Assembly (NCBI RefSeq): GCF_027460265.1
Contig: NZ_JAPZBC010000001.1
Location: 7,180,001-7,244,000 of the forward strand
Length of the DNA: 64,000 bases
Direction: 5' to 3'
Source: Streptomyces sp. WMMC940
GTDB taxonomy: Bacteria > Actinomycetota > Actinomycetes > Streptomycetales > Streptomycetaceae
Shown here: in pieces, positions 43,801 through 53,289 of the stretch
How the letters are laid out: each line of letters starts with the position of its first letter
Numbering within the stretch: the stretch's first letter is position 1
The notes under the pieces: model-generated
The model's database searches: none
What the model was told of the DNA's origin: nothing
The model's input: the letters and a program-made list of their open reading frames with translations, nothing else
Program-made: the position numbers and the translations under genes

Positions 43801-43969
43801 CCACTTCTTCCGCAGCGGAGGCCACTCGCTCCTCGCCGCCGAGCTCGCGGCCTGGCTGGAGCCCCGGCTGGGCACCCGCCCGCCGCTCAGGGTGCTCTTC
43901 CGCAACCCCGTGCTCGCCGACCAGGCCGACGCCCTCGCGGCCACCTCCACCCTCTCCACGGAGTCGTGA
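40838..43969 (+). CDS. nonribosomal peptide synthetase, C-A-PCP
   Basis: Activates, tethers and condenses one amino acid. The 1043-residue protein has a condensation domain (HHLIHDG near residue 133), an adenylation domain (TSGSTGTPKP near 597, YLTGDLG, A10 lysine in GGKPDR) and a carrier domain with the phosphopantetheine serine S997 (GGHSLL). Lining up with GrsA by eye gives binding-pocket residues D-V-E-N-V-G-A-I-S-K. The D-x-E-N-x-G pattern recalls ornithine/hydroxyornithine-type pockets, where Glu pairs with the side-chain amine, so a basic residue is a fair guess. The ATG overlaps no gene upstream; its stop overlaps the next start. Confidence 0.92.
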   Translation: MLPLSSSQEIVWLHEQMQPGSRAYNFTAALDLWGTLDTEALRRGLAATLDRHPGLRLELVASTGSVPGQRVAQKCRPRLSTVDISGEEDPEAAFAELLRAEAESSLDTFEAPLLRWTLVRLAERHHRLIHVEHHLIHDGHSFAILLDDVFGVYRAHVLGEPAELPPAPSYADHVLARAGAAIAPESLDFWRTALRDQPHDLPLPGLARPGAGRRHHGGQLRQSIGADLAGRLREHARSRGLTPFATLLGLFAELLRRHSGRSRMVVGTAVGNRPRGYENSVGMFVNTIPLPIALDAGLPAQDTMDEVTDTLIRALPHQDVPVQELTRALGMHSSGADNPLFSVMFSAHDAPLPEIDVPGLDITLFEGFNTGTTRFDLDVVLLPDDRRGVTPRRGAAGMTLVWDYDADLFGEHVARLLAGRFLELLRAYLDAPETPLADLAPAALEPAAEAVAVPADRDPLDPTAGHDPSLPALLSGARRLTYGELDARVGSLAQRLRAAGVTPGQPVAVVLPRGADSVVALLACLRTGAVHCPLSPSDPPARLALLLERLGPALVLTGEGGPAVPDGLPAARVDAPVLPPVREAPVLPGTTYVIHTSGSTGTPKPVAVGRAALEHHVTAVADRFGLAAGDRVLMFAQPSFDVALEEVLPTLYAGACLVLPDHEVPTGAELADLLASARVTVANLPTSYFLATRDDLRPALRDGSWAPRLLVLGGERLPADALRDVLADTGATVLNAYGVTEAAISSTVHEISRDALSDGAEIPLGTELPGERVHVLDAHRRPLPPGAVGELAIAGPGLAEGYAGNPEATATRFVTVGALGGERVYLTGDLGYRGLDGLLYFLGRRDNQIKLRGHRIELEEIEAAASAALGGRSCAVVLDRETAGGPRLVGFLEDGGGLAAFDEKTLHAELSRRLPGPLVPARWALLDTMPTLAGGKPDRTVLARRAAALEPAAPAASSPAAVPDDPMTALLAEGWREVLGHSRFDARSHFFRSGGHSLLAAELAAWLEPRLGTRPPLRVLFRNPVLADQADALAATSTLSTES

Positions 43970-45933
43970 TGACCCAGCCCCTGACCACCCCTGACACCAC
44001 GGAAGCCGCCGCCGGCGCGATCGTCCGCGGTGCCGAGGCCGCCGGTACCGGACCCGCCGTTGTCACCGCCGCCGTCGCCCATGGTCCCGACGGCACCCCG
44101 CTGAGCGTCGCCCACGGCCCCGCGGCCCGACCGACCGGCGTGCTCGCCCGCTTCGAGGACTGGGTCCTGCGCACCCCGCAGGCCCCCGCCGTGATCGACG
44201 GCGACCGCACCTGGACGTACCGGGATCTCGACACCACCGCCGCGCGCGTCACCACCGCACTGCGCGACCGCGTGGGACCCGGGGACCTGGTCGGCGTCTG
44301 CCTCGACCGCTCCGCGGCCCTCGTCGTGACCGCCGTCGCGCTCGCCCGCCTCGGTGCCGTCTACCTGCCGCTCGGCCCCCGCCCCGGCGAGCGACGCACC
44401 GAGGCCGTCACCGAGGACCTCGACGTCGCCTGCCTCGTCGGCGACCCCGGAGTCCTGCCCGCCCGCCACCGTGCCGGGGACCTGACAGCGCTGCCGCTGC
44501 CCACCGAGGGCAGCAACGCCCCCACCGCCCCCGTGGCCGCCTTCGCCGCCCCGGCCGACGGCGCGCGACGGGCGCCCGAGGACGCGCTGTACGCCGTCCT
44601 CACCTCCGGTTCCACCGGCCGCCCCAAGGCGGTCGCGGTGGCCGGGCCCGCCCTGTCCGTCGCCCTCGACTGGTACCGGGCCGAGACCGGTCTCGCACCG
44701 GGTGACCGTCAGTCCCTGCTCATCGGTGTCGCGTTCGACCCCCACCTGCTGGAGCTGTGGGCCGGGCTCACCTCCGGAGCCGCCCTGGTCCCCGCACCCG
44801 ACGACGTCCGCTGGGACTCGCACGTCCTCACCGACTGGTGGCGCGACGCCGCCGTCACCGTGTCCGTGGCCGCCACCCCGATGGTGGAACCGCTGCTGGA
44901 CCGGCCGTGGCCCCAGGACCTGAGGCTGCGTCATCTCGTCGTCGGCGGCGACCGGATGCGCCGGCGGCCCGGCCCCGACGTCACCGCCACCGTCCACAAC
45001 GCCTACGGTCCCGCGGAAGCCACGGTCGTCACCACCACGTACGCCATGCGCGGCACCGACGCACAGGCGGGCAGCGCGACCCCGCCGCCCATCGGCACCC
45101 CCCTGCCCGGCGTCACCGTCGTCGTCACGGGGGAGGACGGCCGGCCCGTCGCCCGCGGACGGGACGGCGAACTCCGCATCGGCGGACACTGTCTGGCGCT
45201 CGGCTACCTCGACCCCGAGCTGACCGCACGGCGCTTCGCCGCCCCTCCGCAGGATCCGCCGCTGCCCGGCGTCGACCGTCTCTACCGCACCGGCGACCGG
45301 GTGCGGATGACCGCCGACGGAAGCCTCGAGTTCCTGGGACGCCTCGACGACCAGGTCAAGATCAGCGGCGTACGGATCGAACCGGCCGAGGTGGAGGCCG
45401 CGTTCGAGCGGGACCCGGCCGTCCGGAGCGCCGTCGTGACCGTGCTGCGCGACGAGTCCGGCCACGCACGCCTCGTCGCCCACGTACGGCCCGCCGCCGG
45501 CACCCGGCCCGCTACCGGTGACCTGCTGGCGGCGGTCCGCGCCTGGCTTCCCGAACAGGCCGTGCCCACCGCCGTGCGCATCGTCGAGAGCTACCCCCTC
45601 GACGCCAACGGCAAGGTGGACCGGGCCGCGCTGGCGGCGGGGACCTCCGCTTCCGGCGGCTCCGCGCCCCCCTCCGGCGACGCCGGGGCGACACCCGCCG
45701 AACGGCTCGTCCTCACGACCGTACGGGACCTCCTCGCCCGGCCCGGCACCTCCCTCGGCGACAACTTCACCGACGCGGGCGGCACTTCCGTCGTCGCCGC
45801 CCGGCTGCTGGCGGCGGTCGAGCGCGAGACGGGCGTCCGCCTGCGCGCACCCGAACTGCTGCGCAGCCCGGACCTGCGCGCCTTCGCCGCCCTCCTCGAC
45901 GAGCGCCGGACCGCACGGCCGGCAGGAGCCTGA
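43969..45933 (+). CDS. nonribosomal peptide synthetase, A-PCP
   Basis: Activates and tethers one amino acid; has no condensation domain, so the unit must be passed to a C domain in trans. The 654-residue protein has A motifs TSGSTGRPKA (near 212), NAYGPAEATVV, YRTGDRV and NGKVDR, and a carrier domain with S607 in GGTSVV. The pocket reads D-P-L-V-V-G-A-V-V-K by eye, hydrophobic apart from D and K, and matches no code I can name. The core motif usually written YGPTE is YGPAE. Start and upstream stop overlap as TGATG, so it is co-translated. About 55 residues precede the A domain. Confidence 0.92.
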   Translation: MTQPLTTPDTTEAAAGAIVRGAEAAGTGPAVVTAAVAHGPDGTPLSVAHGPAARPTGVLARFEDWVLRTPQAPAVIDGDRTWTYRDLDTTAARVTTALRDRVGPGDLVGVCLDRSAALVVTAVALARLGAVYLPLGPRPGERRTEAVTEDLDVACLVGDPGVLPARHRAGDLTALPLPTEGSNAPTAPVAAFAAPADGARRAPEDALYAVLTSGSTGRPKAVAVAGPALSVALDWYRAETGLAPGDRQSLLIGVAFDPHLLELWAGLTSGAALVPAPDDVRWDSHVLTDWWRDAAVTVSVAATPMVEPLLDRPWPQDLRLRHLVVGGDRMRRRPGPDVTATVHNAYGPAEATVVTTTYAMRGTDAQAGSATPPPIGTPLPGVTVVVTGEDGRPVARGRDGELRIGGHCLALGYLDPELTARRFAAPPQDPPLPGVDRLYRTGDRVRMTADGSLEFLGRLDDQVKISGVRIEPAEVEAAFERDPAVRSAVVTVLRDESGHARLVAHVRPAAGTRPATGDLLAAVRAWLPEQAVPTAVRIVESYPLDANGKVDRAALAAGTSASGGSAPPSGDAGATPAERLVLTTVRDLLARPGTSLGDNFTDAGGTSVVAARLLAAVERETGVRLRAPELLRSPDLRAFAALLDERRTARPAGA

Positions 45934-45934
45934 G

Positions 45935-47815
45935 ATGTCACACAGCACCCCCCAGCCCCTCGACACCACGACGGACGTGCCCGCGCGGCCGCTCGCCGAC
46001 CCGGCCGGCCCCGGAACGCGGCCGTCCGCGCCACGGGCCGGACTGCCCGCACTCGTCGCCCGGCACGCAGAACTCGACCCCAACGCCCTGGCCGTGGTCG
46101 ACGGCGACACCACCCTCACCTACGGCCGGCTGGTCGCGGCCGGCCGTGCTCTCGCCGCACGCCTGCGCGACCACGGGGTGGCCCGCGGCGACCGGGTCGC
46201 GCTGCTCACCACCCGCTCGGCCCGTACGATCGTGGCGCAGCTCGCGCTGTGGTGGGCCGGAGCCGTGTGCGTGCCGCTCGACCCCACCCAGCCCCGACCG
46301 CGCACCGAGGCGATGACGGGCGACGCGGAGGTGACGCTCACCGTCGGCGACGCCAAGCTGCTGGACGCGTCCGTGGTCGCCGGCCCGGTGCTCGCCCTGC
46401 CCGAGGAGCCGCTGACCAGCAGCACCGATCTCCCGGAGGAAGTCGACCCGGACAGCCCTGCGTTCATCATGTTCACCTCCGGCTCCACCGGACGTCCCAA
46501 GGGCGTCGCCGTCCCGCACGGCGCCATCGCCGAACTGGTCACCGCACCGGAGTACGTCACCGTCACCGCACGGGACCGCGTCCTCTTCCACTCGCCGATG
46601 ACCTTCGACGCCTCGACGTTCGAGGTGTGGGCCGCCCTGGCCAACGGTGCCGCAGTGGTCGTGTGCACCGTGGAGCGCCCCACCCTGGAGGACCTGTCCC
46701 GGCACGTCGAACGCCACGGTGTGACGGTGGCGTTCTTCACCACCGCCCTCTTCCACCAGCTCGCCGCCCGCCGCTCCCGCGTCTTCGACCAGCTCCGTTC
46801 GGTCGTCGTGGGCGGTGAGGCGCTGGCCGCCGCCCAGGCCCGCGAGGTGCTGACCGCCTTCCCGTGGCTGGAGTTGGTCAACGGCTACGGACCGACCGAG
46901 ACGACCACCTTCGCCACCGCCCACCGGGTCACCCGGGCCGACTGCGACGGCCCGATACCGATAGGCCGGCCCATCGCCGGCGCGACCGTGCACGTCCTGG
47001 ACACGGACGGCCGCCCGGTCGCGGACGGCGACCGGGGAGAACTGTGGATCGGCGGCAGCAGGCTGGCCCACGGCTACACCGGACTGCCCGCGCTCACCGC
47101 CGAGCGGTTCGTCGACCACCCCGGCACCGGACGGCTCTACCGCACCGGCGACATCGTCTCCCACCGCCCCGACGGCACGCTCGACTTCCACGGGCGCAAC
47201 GACGACCAGGTCAAGGTCCGCGGATTCCGCATCGAACCCGGCGAGGTCGAACACGCCCTGCGCGAGTGCCCCGACGTCGAGGACGCCGCCGTCACCGTCG
47301 ACCGGGTGGGAACCCCCGAGGCGCGCCTCGTCGCCTTCGTCGTGCCCGCGCCCGGCCCGGTGCCCCGGCCCGCGGCGCTCCGCGACCGGCTCGCCGACGT
47401 CCTGCCCGCCCATCTGGTGCCCGACGCGGTCACCGTGGTGGAGCAGCTGCCGCTCACGCCGTCGGGCAAGGTCGACCGGCGCGCGCTCGGCGGACTCAAC
47501 GGAACAGGCGGGAACGCCGGTACGCCGGCGGCGCCGCTGGCACCGCTGGAGGGGGCCGTCGCCGAGGTGTGGAGCCGAGCGCTCGGCAGCGAGGTCACCC
47601 GTGCCGACGCCGACTTCCTCGCTCTCGGCGGCCATTCGCTGCTCGCTCTCGCCGTCACCGACGACCTGCGTGAGGAACTCGGTGTGGAGATCGCCCTCGC
47701 CGACTTCTTCACCGCCCCGACCGTCGCCGGCCAGGCCGCCCTGGTCGAGCGCGCCCTGCTGGCCGCGCACGGCGACCTCCACCCCGAGATCCCGGAGCAC
47801 AGCGATGCCCACTGA
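45935..47815 (+). CDS. nonribosomal peptide synthetase, A-PCP (valine-like pocket)
   Basis: Second free A-PCP protein, 626 residues. A motifs: TSGSTGRPKG (near 183), NGYGPTETTTF, YRTGDIV, SGKVDR; carrier serine S568 in GGHSLL. The pocket reads D-A-F-F-V-G-G-T-F-K by eye, close to the classical valine code D-A-F-W-I-G-G-T-F-K, so valine or a similar aliphatic residue is likely. It starts one base after the upstream stop and overlaps the next gene by 11 bp. Confidence 0.92.
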   Translation: MSHSTPQPLDTTTDVPARPLADPAGPGTRPSAPRAGLPALVARHAELDPNALAVVDGDTTLTYGRLVAAGRALAARLRDHGVARGDRVALLTTRSARTIVAQLALWWAGAVCVPLDPTQPRPRTEAMTGDAEVTLTVGDAKLLDASVVAGPVLALPEEPLTSSTDLPEEVDPDSPAFIMFTSGSTGRPKGVAVPHGAIAELVTAPEYVTVTARDRVLFHSPMTFDASTFEVWAALANGAAVVVCTVERPTLEDLSRHVERHGVTVAFFTTALFHQLAARRSRVFDQLRSVVVGGEALAAAQAREVLTAFPWLELVNGYGPTETTTFATAHRVTRADCDGPIPIGRPIAGATVHVLDTDGRPVADGDRGELWIGGSRLAHGYTGLPALTAERFVDHPGTGRLYRTGDIVSHRPDGTLDFHGRNDDQVKVRGFRIEPGEVEHALRECPDVEDAAVTVDRVGTPEARLVAFVVPAPGPVPRPAALRDRLADVLPAHLVPDAVTVVEQLPLTPSGKVDRRALGGLNGTGGNAGTPAAPLAPLEGAVAEVWSRALGSEVTRADADFLALGGHSLLALAVTDDLREELGVEIALADFFTAPTVAGQAALVERALLAAHGDLHPEIPEHSDAH

Positions 47816-50800
47816 CGCCGACCCCGTGCCGCCGGCCCGGCAGGAACTCCAGCGGGAACTGCTGCGCCGCGCCCGCGCCGCCCGGCGCACCTCGGCCGCA
47901 CCCGTCCCGTCAGCGCCGGATGCGACCGGCGAGGGTGCCGTCGCCGCAGGAGCGGCCGGCGACGCACGGCAGGACGCCGCCGCCCGCCCCGACGGCACGC
48001 GGCCCGACCCGACGCCGACCGGCTCCGCTTCGCAGGCCGGGCTCGGCGGCCGGGCCCCGCTCTCCCGCGCCCAGCGCCGCATGTGGCTGATGGAACGGCT
48101 CGGCGGCTCGGGCGACTCCTACCACGTGCCGTTCGCCACCCGGGTGCGCGGTCCGTTCGACCCGGCCGCGCTCGGCATCGCGCTGACCGGGCTGGTGCGC
48201 CGGCACGGGATCCTGCGCACCCGCTACGCCCAGCACGACGGCGAGCCGTACCAGGAAGTGCTCCCGGCCCCGCGGGCCGTGCCCGTGCCCGTGGTCGGCA
48301 GCACCGAGGCGGAGGCCCGGCAGGCTCTGGAGCGGGAGGTCGCCCGTCCGTTCGACCTCGCGGCCGGGGAAGCGGTACGGGCGCTGGTCCTGCGTCACGG
48401 GGAGCAGGACCACACCGTCTTGCTGACGTTCCATCACATCGCCGTCGACGGCGGGGCGCTGGAGACGGTCGCGAAGGAGCTCGCCGCCCTCTACACCGCG
48501 GCCGTCGACGGAACGGGCGGGGACGGCCTCGCCGTACCACCGCAGTACGCCGACCACGCGCGCCGCGAACGGGCCGGCGCCCCGGAGCTCGAGGACGGGC
48601 TGCGCCGCTGGAGCGGCCTGCTGGCCGAGGCCGCGCCGCCCCGGCTTCCCCGCCCGGCGGCCGCTCAGGACGGCGCCCCCCGGCGGGCGGCCGTCCGCAC
48701 CGTGCCGCTCGCCCCACGGCTGCCCGGCGCCCTGCGCGCACTGGGCGCCGAGCGGCGCGCCACGCTCTTCGCGGTGGCGCTCGCCGCGGCCTTCGCCGCA
48801 CTGCACCGGCTCACCGGCGACGACGACCTCGTCATCGGAGTGGCCGGCACCCACCGCCGCGGAACGGCCATGCGCGGCCTCGTCGGACTGTGCGTCAACA
48901 CCCTGCCCGTACGGGTCGACGCCTCCGGCGACCCTTCCTTCGTCGAACTGCTGGACCGGGTGCGCGACGCGCTCCTGGAGGCCCAGCGCCACCGGCACAT
49001 CCCGTTCGACCTCGTCCTCGAACGCCTCGGTGCCGGTGCGCGCGGCGTCGACGGCACCGCGCTCGTCCGTGTCACCTCGGACGTCCTCGGCGAGCCCACG
49101 GTGCTGCGGCTGCCCGGCACGTCGGCGGAGTACGTCGACGTGGCGGCCACCGGGGCGAAGTTCGACCTGTCCTTCGGGCTGGGGCTGGGCGACCCGGCGG
49201 AGCCGGTGGCGCTCGTCCAGTACGACAGGACCGCGCTGGACGACGCCGTGGCCGAGGCGACCGCCCGGCACTACGCGGCGCTGCTCGACACGGCGGTCTC
49301 CGACCCGAGCCTTCCGTTGAGCGGGCTCCCGGTTCCCGGCACGGTGGTCGGCTCCGGCTCCGTCGCCGGGTCAGGTCCGGCCGCCGCCCCGGACGGGACC
49401 GGCGACGCACCCGCCGCCGGCGCCGCGGACATGCCGGTAGCCGCCGTGTGCGGGCACGACGGGCGGGCCGCCGCGAGTTCGCGGGACGAGGCGTCCGCGC
49501 ACGAGGCCGGCACAGCTGCAGCCGGGACCGGTCCGGACGACCCCCATGAGCACCCGGCCGCACGGATCCTGCGCGCCCACCCGCGAGTCACCGACGCCGC
49601 GGTGGTCCACCCCGCCGAGGGACCGTCACTGGCCTACGCCGTACTGCGCGACGGAGTCGGTCCCGCACGCGACGACCTCCTGGGTCTGCTCCGGCGGACG
49701 CTCGCCCCCGAGTCCGTGCCCGCCGCCGTCACACTGCTCGACGTGCTGCCGCGCGCGGCCGACGGCACGGTCGACCGGACCCGGTTGCCCGGTCTCCCCG
49801 TGCCGGACGCCCCGACGGGACCGCGTGCCCGGGCCGTCACCGAGGGATTCACCGCGCTGCTGGGTCTGGTCCCCTCGCCGGACGACGACTTCTTCGCCCT
49901 CGGCGGCCACTCCTTGGTCGCGGTGCAGCTCGCCGAGCGGCTGCGCACCGCCGTCAAGCTGCCGCTGACGGGACTCGACGTGCTCCAGGCACGGACTCCC
50001 CGGGCGCTCACCGCCCTGCTCGACGTCCGGGCGGCCGAGCAGACCGCCGCCGGTACCGACAAGGCGGCGAAGGCCGCGTCCGGCCGGCCGCGCGGTACCC
50101 GTGCCGGCACGGTGCTGGTGACCGGGGCGACCGGTGGCGTGGGCGCGTTCGTGCTGCGTGAACTGGTCGCCCGCGGACGGCCCGTGCTGGCCCTGGCCCG
50201 GCCCGAGTCGGCCCATCTGGCCGCCGCGGAGGGCGTCGACGTCGTGGAGGGCGACCTCGGCGATCCGGAAGGGTTGCGGGACGCCGTCGCGGGCGCGGAC
50301 GCGGTCGTCCACGCGGCCTGCACCTTCACCCGTCCCGAGGTGGACCTGGCGGCCATGGAGGCCATGACGGCGGCTTGGCGGCGCGGTCCGTTCGTCTTCG
50401 TCAGCAGCGTCGACGCCTACGGCCACCCCGAGGGGGACCGGGTCGCCGAGGAGTCGCCGTCGTACGAGCCCCTGAGCCCGTACGGGAGGGCCAAGCTCGA
50501 CTGTGAGGCGATGCTGCTGAGGGCGGCCGGGACCGAGGGACGCGGAGGAGCCAGCGCCGTGCGCTCACCGATCGTCTGGGGCGCGCACGACAGGCTCCGC
50601 GAACAGCTTCGCTGGGGCGCCACCGGCCGCCTCTACCAGGCCGCCCGTGAAGGCGGACCGATCGAGCTGCCCCGCCCGGGCACCGCCGGTCACCCCTGGT
50701 ACGGGGTCGCCTGGGTGCACGCCGCCGCACTGGCCCGGGCGGTGGCCGACTGCGTCGACCGGCCCGTGCACGGCGTCGCCAACGCCTGCAGCGGGCACGT

Positions 50801-51008
50801 CTCCTGGCGGGACCTGACCGGAGACCTCACCGAACTGCTCGGAACCCGCTGCGAGTTCCGCGAGACCGACGGGACGCCCCGTGATCTCGACCACCACTGG
50901 CACTACGACAGCGCCCGCCTGGCCGCATCTCTCCGGGCTAGGCCGGGGGAGGATCGCAGGACGGTGCTGGCGGAGATGGTCAGCGGCATGTCCGACGGCA
51001 ACGGCTGA
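47805..51008 (+). CDS. NRPS with C, adenylation remnant, PCP and C-terminal SDR domain
   Basis: A 1067-residue terminal synthetase. After an Arg/Ala-rich start come a condensation domain (HHIAVDG near 209), a Gly/Ala/Ser-rich linker, only the small C-terminal subdomain of an adenylation domain (about 585-680) whose A10 motif is DGTVDR with the essential lysine replaced by threonine, and a carrier domain (S703 in GGHSLV). Residues 768-1060 form an extended short-chain dehydrogenase: TGATGGVGAFVL, FVFVSSVDAYG and Y892-GRAK give an intact S-Y-K triad. The SDR resembles NAD-dependent epimerases rather than standard thioester-reductase domains. It cannot load its own PCP and probably ends the line, perhaps by reduction. 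No thioesterase is present. Confidence 0.88.
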   Translation: MPTDADPVPPARQELQRELLRRARAARRTSAAPVPSAPDATGEGAVAAGAAGDARQDAAARPDGTRPDPTPTGSASQAGLGGRAPLSRAQRRMWLMERLGGSGDSYHVPFATRVRGPFDPAALGIALTGLVRRHGILRTRYAQHDGEPYQEVLPAPRAVPVPVVGSTEAEARQALEREVARPFDLAAGEAVRALVLRHGEQDHTVLLTFHHIAVDGGALETVAKELAALYTAAVDGTGGDGLAVPPQYADHARRERAGAPELEDGLRRWSGLLAEAAPPRLPRPAAAQDGAPRRAAVRTVPLAPRLPGALRALGAERRATLFAVALAAAFAALHRLTGDDDLVIGVAGTHRRGTAMRGLVGLCVNTLPVRVDASGDPSFVELLDRVRDALLEAQRHRHIPFDLVLERLGAGARGVDGTALVRVTSDVLGEPTVLRLPGTSAEYVDVAATGAKFDLSFGLGLGDPAEPVALVQYDRTALDDAVAEATARHYAALLDTAVSDPSLPLSGLPVPGTVVGSGSVAGSGPAAAPDGTGDAPAAGAADMPVAAVCGHDGRAAASSRDEASAHEAGTAAAGTGPDDPHEHPAARILRAHPRVTDAAVVHPAEGPSLAYAVLRDGVGPARDDLLGLLRRTLAPESVPAAVTLLDVLPRAADGTVDRTRLPGLPVPDAPTGPRARAVTEGFTALLGLVPSPDDDFFALGGHSLVAVQLAERLRTAVKLPLTGLDVLQARTPRALTALLDVRAAEQTAAGTDKAAKAASGRPRGTRAGTVLVTGATGGVGAFVLRELVARGRPVLALARPESAHLAAAEGVDVVEGDLGDPEGLRDAVAGADAVVHAACTFTRPEVDLAAMEAMTAAWRRGPFVFVSSVDAYGHPEGDRVAEESPSYEPLSPYGRAKLDCEAMLLRAAGTEGRGGASAVRSPIVWGAHDRLREQLRWGATGRLYQAAREGGPIELPRPGTAGHPWYGVAWVHAAALARAVADCVDRPVHGVANACSGHVSWRDLTGDLTELLGTRCEFRETDGTPRDLDHHWHYDSARLAASLRARPGEDRRTVLAEMVSGMSDGNG

Positions 51009-51174
51009 TGCGGTGGCGACGGCGGCGCCCGGGGTCCATGGGGGCTGCCGGGCGCCGCCGTCGCGTGGTCCGCCGTCCCCGGCAGCGCGTGCCCCTCCCG
51101 GCGATGGCCCGCCGACACCGGACGGACGGGAGGCCACGGCCGGCCAGGAGGCGCGGCGCATGCGGACGCCGACG

Positions 51175-53289
51175 TCATCCGCCGGTCGTGGGGAAGCGCA
51201 TGAGCAGCAGGGCGATGTCGTCGACGGGGTTGGGGACGTGCTGGATGAGCGTGTCCGCCAGGGCGTCCAGGTCGGCGGGATCGGCGCTCCGGAGCAGGTC
51301 GCCGAGCGAGTCGAGCGCGTCGTCCGGATCCACCCCCGGCTCCTCGACGAGGCCGTCGGTGTAGAGGAGCAGCACGCAACCGGGCGGCAGGGGGAAGCCC
51401 AGCGTCGGGTAGTCGGCCTCCGGGTCGATGCCGAGGAGCAGGCCCGGTGGCACGGCCAGCACTTCGGTGCGGCCGTCGGCATGCCGCAACAGGGGCCGCG
51501 TGTGCCCGGCGGTGGCCATGCAGAGCTCCCGCCGGGCCATGTCCACATGGGTGTAGAGACAACTGGTGAACAGATCGCTGTCGAGGTCGATGAGCAGACG
51601 GTTCGTGCGGCGGAGGACGTCGTCGGGAGGGGCGCCGGCGGTGGCGTGGGCGTGGACGGCGGTGCGGACCTGGCCCATCAGCGCGGCGGCGTCGATGTTG
51701 TGGCCCTGGACGTCGCCGATGGCCGCCGCGGCGGTGGTGTCGTCCAGCCGGATGAGGTCGTAGAAGTCGCCGCCGACATCGAGACCCCGTCCCGCGGGCA
51801 GATAGCGCGCGGTCACGTCGAGTCCGGGCACGCGGGGGAGGCTGTGGGGCAGCAGCGCGGCCTGGAGACGGCGGGCGACGTCGTGTTTGGTGTCGTACAG
51901 CCGGGCGCGCTCCAGGGCCTGGCCGATCAGCCCGGCGAGCGAGGTGAGGACGGCCCGCTCGGTGGGAGGGAACCGCTTGTGCCGGTCGTACGCCAGCACC
52001 AGGGACCCGATCGGCCGTCCGGACGCGATCAGCGGCAGCACCGCCCAGGACTCCATGCCGTCCCGGTGGACGGCCTGGGGATGGGCGCGCCTGAGCTCGG
52101 CGAAGTCGCCGAAGAAGCCCGCCTCGCCGGTGAGCATGGTCCGGGCGGCCGGAGTGTCCGGCGTCAGGGGGACGTCGTCGAAGCGTTCCATGAGCGCGTC
52201 GCTGTAGCCGCGGTGACCGAGAACCCGCAACCGCCCGTCCTCGGCGGCCAGCAGGGCCATGGCCTGCGCTCCGAGTGCCGGCATGAGCTGGTCCGCGCTC
52301 TGCTCGACGACGTCCTTGACGCCGGCGGCCTCGGTGAGTGTGGCGGCCAGATGCATCAGGTGGTACAGCACGGTGGCGCGACTCGGGCCGGCCGGTGGCG
52401 CGGCCCCCGGCCCGGGCGCCTTCGGACCGGGGCCGCAGGGGGTGATGCGGACGCTGATGCCGGAGGCGTCCGGGTACAGCTCGAAGGTGAGCCGGGTGTC
52501 CGGTGGGCGGAGCGCGGTGAACGAGGTGGGCAGCTTGCTGACCAGGGCCGCTCGGTACCGGTCCTCGACCTCGGGCACGTCCGTCCACGGCAGCGCCTCC
52601 CACGGCAGTGCGCCGAGCAGGTCCGCCGGATCGGCGCCTACGAGCTCGGCGGCCTCACGGGTGATGAAGGCGATCCGCCCGTTCAGGTCCAGGGCACAGG
52701 ATCCGCCCGGCAGCCGTTCGACGAACGCGGCCAGCGCCTCGGGCGGTCCCAGCTCCCGGTCCGGTTCCGGAGCGACGGTGCGGGGACGTTTGCAGGGCAC
52801 CAGTTCGCCGGCCTCCGCGGCCGTCCGCAGGGCGCGGCCGAGTCGGCGGCAGGCGGCCTCGACGAGTGCCCGCTCGTCGGAGCCGAGCCGAGCGGAGTGC
52901 GTTCCCGGCCACAGCAGCACCAGCCCGCCCTGAAGGGCGCCGTTGTCGACAACCGGCGCAGCCGCCAGCACGAAGTCGTAGGGCAGCACGAGGGACGGCC
53001 TCGGGTACCGCCGCGCCATTTCCTCCGTGCCGCCCACCCACACCAGTCGTCCTTCCCGCACGGCATCCGCGACGGGAAGCGGATCCGTCAGCGCCACCCG
53101 GATCCACGGGGCGGCGATGTGGCGGGGAACGCCGGTCAGGAGCGCCAGCCACAGGGCGTCCGCGCCGGCCTCGAAGACGTACAGCATCGCGGCGGAGGCG
53201 CGGGAGTCCCGCACCGCGTCCACCAACGCGGCTTCCACGTCCCGGCCCGGGCCCTCCGCGGCACGCGAACCGGCGGGCTTGTCGCTCAT
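51175..53289 (-). CDS. PP2C-type phosphatase with GAF and PAS sensory domains (SpoIIE family)
   Basis: Serine phosphatase of 704 residues that would dephosphorylate an anti-sigma antagonist or similar protein in a partner-switch pathway. Domains in order: N-terminal GAF-like (1-160), PAS (about 190-290, ALDLNGRIAFITREAAELVG), GAF (about 320-490) and SpoIIE/PP2C (about 500-700) with metal-binding motifs DVGGDFYDLI, TAGHTRPLL, YTDGLVEEPG and DDIALLLM. No kinase domain is fused. It is transcribed against the NRPS genes; whether it belongs to that cluster is unclear. Confidence 0.9.
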   Translation of the reverse strand: MSDKPAGSRAAEGPGRDVEAALVDAVRDSRASAAMLYVFEAGADALWLALLTGVPRHIAAPWIRVALTDPLPVADAVREGRLVWVGGTEEMARRYPRPSLVLPYDFVLAAAPVVDNGALQGGLVLLWPGTHSARLGSDERALVEAACRRLGRALRTAAEAGELVPCKRPRTVAPEPDRELGPPEALAAFVERLPGGSCALDLNGRIAFITREAAELVGADPADLLGALPWEALPWTDVPEVEDRYRAALVSKLPTSFTALRPPDTRLTFELYPDASGISVRITPCGPGPKAPGPGAAPPAGPSRATVLYHLMHLAATLTEAAGVKDVVEQSADQLMPALGAQAMALLAAEDGRLRVLGHRGYSDALMERFDDVPLTPDTPAARTMLTGEAGFFGDFAELRRAHPQAVHRDGMESWAVLPLIASGRPIGSLVLAYDRHKRFPPTERAVLTSLAGLIGQALERARLYDTKHDVARRLQAALLPHSLPRVPGLDVTARYLPAGRGLDVGGDFYDLIRLDDTTAAAAIGDVQGHNIDAAALMGQVRTAVHAHATAGAPPDDVLRRTNRLLIDLDSDLFTSCLYTHVDMARRELCMATAGHTRPLLRHADGRTEVLAVPPGLLLGIDPEADYPTLGFPLPPGCVLLLYTDGLVEEPGVDPDDALDSLGDLLRSADPADLDALADTLIQHVPNPVDDIALLLMRFPTTGG

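Noticed and set aside
49560..49850. A full adenylation domain in the terminal NRPS
   Set aside because: The N-terminal A motifs (TSGSTG, YGPTE, TGD) are absent and A10 reads DGTVDR; only the C-terminal subdomain remains.
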